Assembly: GCA_021780935.1 (NCBI GenBank)
Contig: JAJXXT010000038.1
Span: 1-17,739, forward strand
Source of the DNA: Pseudomonadota bacterium
GTDB taxonomy: Bacteria; Pseudomonadota; Alphaproteobacteria; Acetobacterales; Acetobacteraceae
DNA: 17,739 bases
Direction of reading: 5' to 3'
Shown: piece by piece, positions 13,413 through 17,739 of the stretch
Layout of the letters: each line of letters begins with the position of its first letter
Position numbering within the stretch: position 1 is the first letter of the stretch
Notes under the pieces: model-generated
What the model saw: the letters and a program-made list of their open reading frames with translations, nothing else
Databases searched by the model: none
What the model was told of the DNA's origin: nothing
Program-made: the position numbers and the translations under genes

Positions 13413-14083
13413 GGCAATAGTCGCGGCGCGGTATCGCAGCCCACGCGCATTCCGAAGGCTGCCGCCGCGGCGGCCAGCACCTCCGCCGGCGCTCCGTCCG
13501 CGACGATCGCACCATCGCGCATCACGGCTACGCGGCTGGCATGGCGCATCGCCAGCTCCACCGCATGCAGCACGACGACGACGGCTACGCCCGCAGCCGC
13601 CTGGCGCCGCAGCAGGGCCATCAGCGCCTCGCTTGCCGCGGGGTCGAGATCGGCGGTCGGCTCGTCGAGCAGCAGCACCTTCGCCTCGGTTGCCAGTACC
13701 CGCGCGAGCATCGCCCGCCTTGCCTCGCCGCCAGAAAGCCGGTCGACCCGGGCCGATGCCAGCGACGCTATTCCCGCCGCCTGCAGAGCCCGCGCCACCG
13801 CGTCGGCGTTGCGCCCGCCATGCGGCAGGCGCCCCAGCGCCGCCACCTCGGCGACCGTCATTCCCCAGGCCGCCCGCGCACCCTGCTCCAGCCAGGCGAC
13901 CTGTCGCGGATCGCGCCTTGGCGTGCCGGCGAGCAGGCCTGCCAGCGCCAGCAGCAGCGTCGACTTACCCGCTCCGTTCGGCCCGACCACCGCGCAGAGT
14001 TCGCCAGGGCGCACCGCGAAGCTCACCTGGTCCAGGACAGTCTTCCCGGCGCGCGAGATCGTCACGTTATCGAGACAAATCAT
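13409..14083 (-). CDS. btuD: Cobalamin-type ABC importer ATPase
   Basis: This 224-residue ATPase has Walker A GPNGAGKST (34-42), signature LSGGE (116-120), Walker B VLLLD with E141, D-loop ADLD and the switch histidine H173. It energises the FecCD-type permease encoded just upstream. It is shorter than many FecE/BtuD homologues (about 250 residues). Its ATG overlaps the permease stop by 4 bp and its own stop overlaps the tonB start by 4 bp. The B12 assignment rests on the gene context; siderophore or heme importers use the same fold. Confidence 0.88.
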   Translation of the reverse strand: MICLDNVTISRAGKTVLDQVSFAVRPGELCAVVGPNGAGKSTLLLALAGLLAGTPRRDPRQVAWLEQGARAAWGMTVAEVAALGRLPHGGRNADAVARALQAAGIASLASARVDRLSGGEARRAMLARVLATEAKVLLLDEPTADLDPAASEALMALLRRQAAAGVAVVVVLHAVELAMRHASRVAVMRDGAIVADGAPAEVLAAAAAAFGMRVGCDTAPRLLP

Positions 14084-15009
14084 CGCCGGGCCAGCACCGC
14101 CAGGAACGGCGCGCCGAGCAGCGCCGTGAGCACCCCGAGGCGCGGTTGGGCGTGCAGCGGCAGCAGCATCGGCGCGAGCCGGGCCAGCAGGTCCGCGGCC
14201 ACCAGCAGGCAGGCGCCGCCGAGCAGCGAGGGCCAGAGCAGCGCTCCCGGTCGCTCCCCCACGGCGGGTCGTAGCAGATTCGGAACGACGAGGCCGACGA
14301 AGCCGATTCCCCCCACGACCGCCGCGCCGGCGCCGACCGCGAGCGCCACGCCAGCCGCCGCCCGGCGCCAGGTCGCAGCGGCATCGAAGCCGAGGCTTGC
14401 CGCCGTCGTCTCGCCCAACGCCAGCGCGTCGAGCCGCGAGCCGAGCCGCAGCAGCATCGCACAGCCCGCCGCGACCGGGACCGAGGCGAGCATCACCGCG
14501 GCTGGCGTCTTATCCGCGACGCTGCCCATCAGCCAGTCGCCGAGTTCGGCCAACGCGAACGGGTTCGGCGCCAACGCCATCACCAGCGCGAGCAGGGCGG
14601 AGGCGATCGAGGCCAACGCGATGCCGGCCAGGATGAAGGCAAGCCCGGTGCCGGCCCGCGCCGCGAAGCCGAACAGCGCCACGCCGCCGAACGTCGCGCC
14701 CAGCAACCCCGCGAGCGGCAGGGCGAGCGGCGAGGCGGCGGCCAATCCCCAGTAGAACGCAACCGCACCGCCCAGGCTCGCGCAGCCGCTGATGCCCAAC
14801 AGGCCAGGGTCCGCAAGCCGGTTGCCCATCGCGCCCTGCAGCACCGCGCCGGAAACCCCGAGACCGGCGCCGACCACCACCGCCAGCACGGTGCGCGGCA
14901 GGCGCAGCAGCAACAGGATCGTGGCCGGCGGAACGCCCAGCCCGGCGCCCCCCACCAGCAGGCTCGCCAGGCAAAGCAGCATCAGCAAAAGGGCCAGACG
15001 TATCGTCAT
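14080..15009 (-). CDS. btuC: Cobalamin-type ABC importer permease (FecCD family)
   Basis: This 309-residue, strongly hydrophobic protein has the approximately ten-helix pattern of BtuC/FecCD permeases. Family landmarks are LPRTVLAVVVGAGLGVSGA near residue 37, GNRLADPGLLGISG, LGDWLMGSV, ALALGETTAASLGFD (the cytoplasmic coupling region facing the ATPase) and GGIGFVGLVVPNLLRPAVG. Start choice: the frame is open far upstream, but the ATG at 15009 begins directly with a transmembrane helix and overlaps the btuF stop by 4 bp, so it is the likely start. It forms the inner-membrane channel of a BtuFCD-like importer. Confidence 0.9.
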   Translation of the reverse strand: MTIRLALLLMLLCLASLLVGGAGLGVPPATILLLLRLPRTVLAVVVGAGLGVSGAVLQGAMGNRLADPGLLGISGCASLGGAVAFYWGLAAASPLALPLAGLLGATFGGVALFGFAARAGTGLAFILAGIALASIASALLALVMALAPNPFALAELGDWLMGSVADKTPAAVMLASVPVAAGCAMLLRLGSRLDALALGETTAASLGFDAAATWRRAAAGVALAVGAGAAVVGGIGFVGLVVPNLLRPAVGERPGALLWPSLLGGACLLVAADLLARLAPMLLPLHAQPRLGVLTALLGAPFLAVLARR

Positions 15010-15749
15010 TGCAACAGATGCACCGCTCCGGCGGTCCACGGCCCGGGGCAGGCGACCAGCCGCATCGGCACCGTCGCGCGCGGAATTCCTGCGAGCGCCG
15101 GATGCGTCAGAACCGCGTCCGCAAGCGAGGGAAAGCGCGGCATCGCCGGCAGGACCAGCAGGCGCGGCGGATCGGCCACGAGTGCCTCGAGCCCGCCCGA
15201 CCGCGCCACCGGCACGTAGCCCGCATGGCGCAACACCGCTCCCTCGATGGTGTCCGCTCCCGCCGTCACCAGCCGTGGCTGCAACCATACGGCGGTGCCG
15301 CGCGGGGCGGATCGTGGCGCCAGCGCTGCGTCCATCGTCGCGATCGCCGCCGCGCCGCGCGCCGCGACGCCAAGCACACGCGCCAGTGCCTGCCATTGCG
15401 CCCTGATGCCGGCGAAGCTCCTTGGTTCGCCGAATACGACGACGCGCACGCCCGTATCGCGCAGCGCCGCCAGCACCGCCTGCGCGCCGTACCGTCCCGC
15501 CAGCACGAGCTTCGGGTGTAGTGCCAGCACGGCCTCCGCGTCGGCGCCGACGGCGGGCACATGGGCCGCCGCCGCCGCCACCACGGAGAGCGAGGGATCG
15601 CGCGCCAGGAAACTCACCGCCGCGGCCCGCTGCGGCGCCAGCGTGAGCAACGCCTCGTCGGTGCAAAGGTTCAACGAGACCACGTTGCGTGCCGCCGACG
15701 CGGCCACGGGCAGGCCGATCGCCACCAGCGCGAGCAGCAATGCCCTCAC
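15006..15749 (-). CDS. btuF: Periplasmic corrinoid-binding protein of the ABC importer
   Basis: This 247-residue precursor has a signal peptide (hydrophobic residues 3-18, cleavage after ASA at about 19). The mature part begins with VVSLNLCTDEALLTL, the first strand of BtuF/FhuD-type class III binding proteins. FLARDPSLSV, VGADAEAVLALHPKLVLAG and VVVFGEP follow in the expected order, then the C-terminal lobe. The start is a GTG (15749-15747) overlapping the stop of the cation exporter gene by four bases (GTGA). The stop overlaps the permease start. It would hand corrinoid from BtuB to the BtuCD channel. Ligand assignment is from the riboswitch-btuB gene and the adenosyltransferase nearby. Confidence 0.87.
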   Translation of the reverse strand: MRALLLALVAIGLPVAASAARNVVSLNLCTDEALLTLAPQRAAAVSFLARDPSLSVVAAAAAHVPAVGADAEAVLALHPKLVLAGRYGAQAVLAALRDTGVRVVVFGEPRSFAGIRAQWQALARVLGVAARGAAAIATMDAALAPRSAPRGTAVWLQPRLVTAGADTIEGAVLRHAGYVPVARSGGLEALVADPPRLLVLPAMPRFPSLADAVLTHPALAGIPRATVPMRLVACPGPWTAGAVHLLQ

Positions 15750-16660
15750 GAGACCGCCACGCCGGGGTGCTTGGCCTTTTCCTCCGGCTCGACGTGGATG
15801 GTCACGCGCAGCCCCGTCATCTCCTCCTTCAGCGCCGTTTCCATGCGGTCGCAGATCCGGTGGGCCTGCGCGACGCTCATCGCCCCCGGCACCACCAGGT
15901 GGAACTCCATGAAGGCGGAGCGTCCGGCCTGGCGCACGCGCAGATCGTGCACTTCGAACACGTCGGTACGCGCATAACCCGCTTCGTCGGCGAGGATCGC
16001 CGCCAGCACCGAGCTGATGCGCGTGCGGACCGCCTCGGCCGGCGCGGCATCCAGCAAGCCGCCGACACTATCGCCGATCAGGTGAAAGCCCGAGACCAGC
16101 ACCATCACCGCCGCCAGCGCGCCGACCAGCGGGTCGAGCCAGCCCAGTCCGGTCGTCACCACCAGCGCCACGCCCGCGAACACGCCGACCGAGGTCACGA
16201 CATCGGAGAGAATGTGCCGCCCGTCGGCGACCAGTGCGGGCGAGCTCAACCGGGTGCCGTTGCGGATCAGCAACCGTGCCCAGAGCGCGTTTGCGGCCGT
16301 CGCGCCGCCGGTCAGGAAGAGTCCGAGCCCCGGCCGTTCGAGCGGCGCCGGATGCCGCCAGACGGTCCAGGCATGGTCCAGGATGAGCAAGGCCGCGATC
16401 ACGATCAGCACGCCTTCGATCACGGCGGCAAAGAATTCCGCCTTGCCGTGACCGTAATTGTGGCTGGCATCCGCCGGGCGCGCCGCCCACAGCAGCGTCG
16501 CCACCGTCATCACCGCGGTCGCTACGTTGAGCGTGCTTTCCGCGGCGTCGGAAAACAACGCCGCCCCGCCGGTGACCCGCCATGCGCCGAGCTTCAGCGC
16601 CAGGACGGCGACTCCCACCGCGATGCTCCACCAGGCGAAGCTCTCCGCGCGTGCCGACAT
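15746..16660 (-). CDS. Cation diffusion facilitator (metal/proton antiporter)
   Basis: This 304-residue CDF-family protein has about six transmembrane helices (starting near 9, 33, 77, 111, 155 and 170) and a cytoplasmic ferredoxin-like C-terminal domain (about 210-300) with VHDLRVRQAGRSAFMEFHLV and HRICDRMETALKE. Metal-site residues are visible as D38 in FSDAAES (second helix) and H149/D153 in ADGRHILSDVV (fifth helix); HNYGHGKAE (67-75) is the family loop. The second-helix motif departs from the classic HxxxD or DxxxD pair, so the metal (zinc, iron, cobalt or manganese) cannot be assigned. It starts 4 bp after the protease gene and its stop overlaps the btuF start, which places metal export inside the B12 transport operon. 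Confidence 0.9.
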   Translation of the reverse strand: MSARAESFAWWSIAVGVAVLALKLGAWRVTGGAALFSDAAESTLNVATAVMTVATLLWAARPADASHNYGHGKAEFFAAVIEGVLIVIAALLILDHAWTVWRHPAPLERPGLGLFLTGGATAANALWARLLIRNGTRLSSPALVADGRHILSDVVTSVGVFAGVALVVTTGLGWLDPLVGALAAVMVLVSGFHLIGDSVGGLLDAAPAEAVRTRISSVLAAILADEAGYARTDVFEVHDLRVRQAGRSAFMEFHLVVPGAMSVAQAHRICDRMETALKEEMTGLRVTIHVEPEEKAKHPGVAVS

Positions 16661-16664
16661 CGCT

Positions 16665-17576
16665 TCAGCGCGAACCCGGGGCCACGAACAGCGCGCGCCG
16701 CTGCGCCGAGAACCAGACCCGGTGGCGGGCGAGGAAGGGCTGGCCGAGGACGATGTCCGGTGCGCCGGGGCGGCGTTCGGTCACCACGAACGGGACATCC
16801 TGCAGCGTCTCATGGCCGACCTCCAGCCGCGCGAACCTGGCCTCGAACGCATGCGTGGAGTTCGGTCCCACGCCATGCAGCAGCCCCCCCGGCAGACGGT
16901 GGCGCAGCGCGAACGCAATACCACGCGCATCGGTGAACAGCACATTCGATTGCGAACCACTGTCGACCATGGCCTGGTAGGGATGCGAGTCGAGCTTCAC
17001 CGGGATCACGAACACGCCGTTGAGCGAGTGGGCCTCGATTCGCTGCATCCCCGGCCATCGCGGTGGGCCGTTGGCACAAACGGGGCCAGCATAGAGAGTG
17101 GCGTGGCGTGCCGCCATATTGAGGTCGATATCGTAATGATTCAGGGCCGACATGCCGAGCAGGCCATCCACCCTGACGGCGCCGGCTTGCGGCAGTTCCT
17201 GGTTGACCACGGCCGCGCGGATGTCGCGCAGCTCGCCCGCGCCGAGCGACAGCGTACCGAGCGTCGTCCCAAGGGCCGTGACCGTGCCGCCGATGCCGGC
17301 GGCCTGCCCGCGCAAACCGGGGTCCTCGCGCAATCCCAGACGCCGCGCGCCGCTCGGCGTCAGGAAGACTTCCTGCGCGCCGGTGTCGAGCACCATCATC
17401 GCCGCCCGGCCGTCGATCCGCACCTGTGCCACGGCCACGGGTGAATCGGCGGCCAGTGGCAGCTGGGCTACTTTCCGCAGCGTGCAGGACCCGCCAGTGG
17501 CACAGGCGCCCAACGTCAGCAACCCCAGCGCCACCAGGGTCCGCGCGGCGCCCCGTCGCGTAGCCCGTATCGTCAT
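16665..17576 (-). CDS. Lipoprotein with two retropepsin-like aspartic protease domains
   Basis: This 303-residue protein has a lipoprotein signal: a hydrophobic run 13-24 and lipobox LGAC with Cys25 as the lipidated residue. The mature part carries two similar aspartic protease halves: VLDTGAQEVFLTP (Asp64) and MVDSGSQSNVLF (Asp205). Each is followed by a hydrophobic strand of the family (VDGLLGMSALNHYDIDL and DIVLGQPFLARHRVWF). Most bacterial retropepsin-like proteins have one such domain and would need to dimerise; here both aspartates are in one chain. The likely location is periplasmic, membrane-anchored. A GAAGGAG Shine-Dalgarno precedes the ATG at 17576. It is the first visible gene of the leftward cluster. 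Its substrate, and any role in B12 or metal handling, are unknown. Confidence 0.85.
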   Translation of the reverse strand: MTIRATRRGAARTLVALGLLTLGACATGGSCTLRKVAQLPLAADSPVAVAQVRIDGRAAMMVLDTGAQEVFLTPSGARRLGLREDPGLRGQAAGIGGTVTALGTTLGTLSLGAGELRDIRAAVVNQELPQAGAVRVDGLLGMSALNHYDIDLNMAARHATLYAGPVCANGPPRWPGMQRIEAHSLNGVFVIPVKLDSHPYQAMVDSGSQSNVLFTDARGIAFALRHRLPGGLLHGVGPNSTHAFEARFARLEVGHETLQDVPFVVTERRPGAPDIVLGQPFLARHRVWFSAQRRALFVAPGSR

Positions 17577-17603
17577 CCCTTGCTCCTTCGGCGAGGCCGG
17601 GCG

Positions 17604-17632
17604 AATCTAGCCACTCCGCGGCCGCCGGCCAA
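17604..17632 (-). promoter_or_regulatory. Candidate sigma70 promoter of the leftward B12/metal cluster
   Basis: On the minus strand, TTGGCC (17632-17627) and TAGATT (17609-17604) are separated by exactly 17 bp, and the -10 ends 27 bp before the ATG of the protease gene. The match to consensus is moderate (TTG in the -35; four of six in the -10). No cobalamin riboswitch signature is present in the 163 bp upstream of this gene, and I see no gene in 17577-17739. Confidence 0.35.
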
Positions 17633-17739
17633 TCGCCCGGGGCGTTGTCGGCGCTCAAGCGACGCGGCGTCGCCTCCGCGGCCAGCTTATATCGCGCCGA
17701 CCGCCGGCGCGCGCGGCCCCGCCGCCGGCGACGCGGCTC

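Noticed and set aside
12717..14129. Plus-strand frame of 470 codons across tonB and btuD
   Set aside because: It is antisense to two well-supported genes, has no domain and has extreme Arg/Ala/Ser content.
15689..16936. Plus-strand frame of 415 codons opposite the CDF gene
   Set aside because: It is a shadow of the CDF and protease genes; Arg/His/Gln/Gly-rich with no recognisable fold.
17577..17739. Possible further gene at the right edge
   Set aside because: There is no frame with a plausible start, motif or codon pattern in these 163 bases; the stretch is best read as an upstream region.

Overview
The window is a GC-rich (roughly 70%) bacterial chromosome segment with tightly packed genes, many ATGA/GTGA start-stop overlaps and strong third-position G/C bias. 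A serine palmitoyltransferase with its own acyl carrier protein, a BtuB/TonB system and an alphaproteobacterial gene style suggest an alphaproteobacterium, possibly Rhodospirillales/Acetobacteraceae. That placement is inference; no rRNA or other marker gene is present. I see no tRNA, rRNA, insertion sequence, phage gene or CRISPR array.

Layout. (1) 1-3811, membrane-lipid locus: a leftward pair, serine palmitoyltransferase (cut by the window edge) and a dedicated acyl carrier protein, diverges across about 300 bp from a rightward trio: myo-inositol-phosphate synthase, a CTP:inositol-phosphate cytidylyltransferase-like nucleotidyltransferase, and a CDP-alcohol phosphotransferase. Read together, one arm starts the ceramide backbone. 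The other makes inositol phosphate, activates it to CDP-inositol and transfers phospho-inositol to a lipid acceptor. The locus may therefore make an inositol-phosphate (sphingo)lipid. (2) 3812-8851, metabolic genes: an AstE/AspA-like zinc amidohydrolase, a leftward tartrate/D-malate-type dehydrogenase, and a divergent rightward run of a class III CoA-transferase, a crotonase-fold protein lacking both hydratase glutamates, and a small sulfotransferase. (3) 8852-17739, vitamin B12 region: a cobalamin riboswitch precedes btuB (rightward), followed by an epoxide-hydrolase-like alpha/beta hydrolase. Converging on these is a leftward probable operon of seven genes: a two-domain aspartic-protease lipoprotein, a cation diffusion facilitator, btuF, btuC, btuD, a TonB and a PduO-type cobalamin adenosyltransferase. 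This covers import of corrinoid through the outer membrane (BtuB plus TonB), capture and inner-membrane transport (BtuFCD), and conversion to adenosylcobalamin.

A palindromic intergenic element of 52 bp occurs twice: after the lipid operon, and at the convergent junction of the two B12 arms. At the second site it overlaps a stop codon. The observations most worth following are the inositol/sphingolipid locus, the coupling of a metal exporter and a protease to B12 uptake, and the repeat family.
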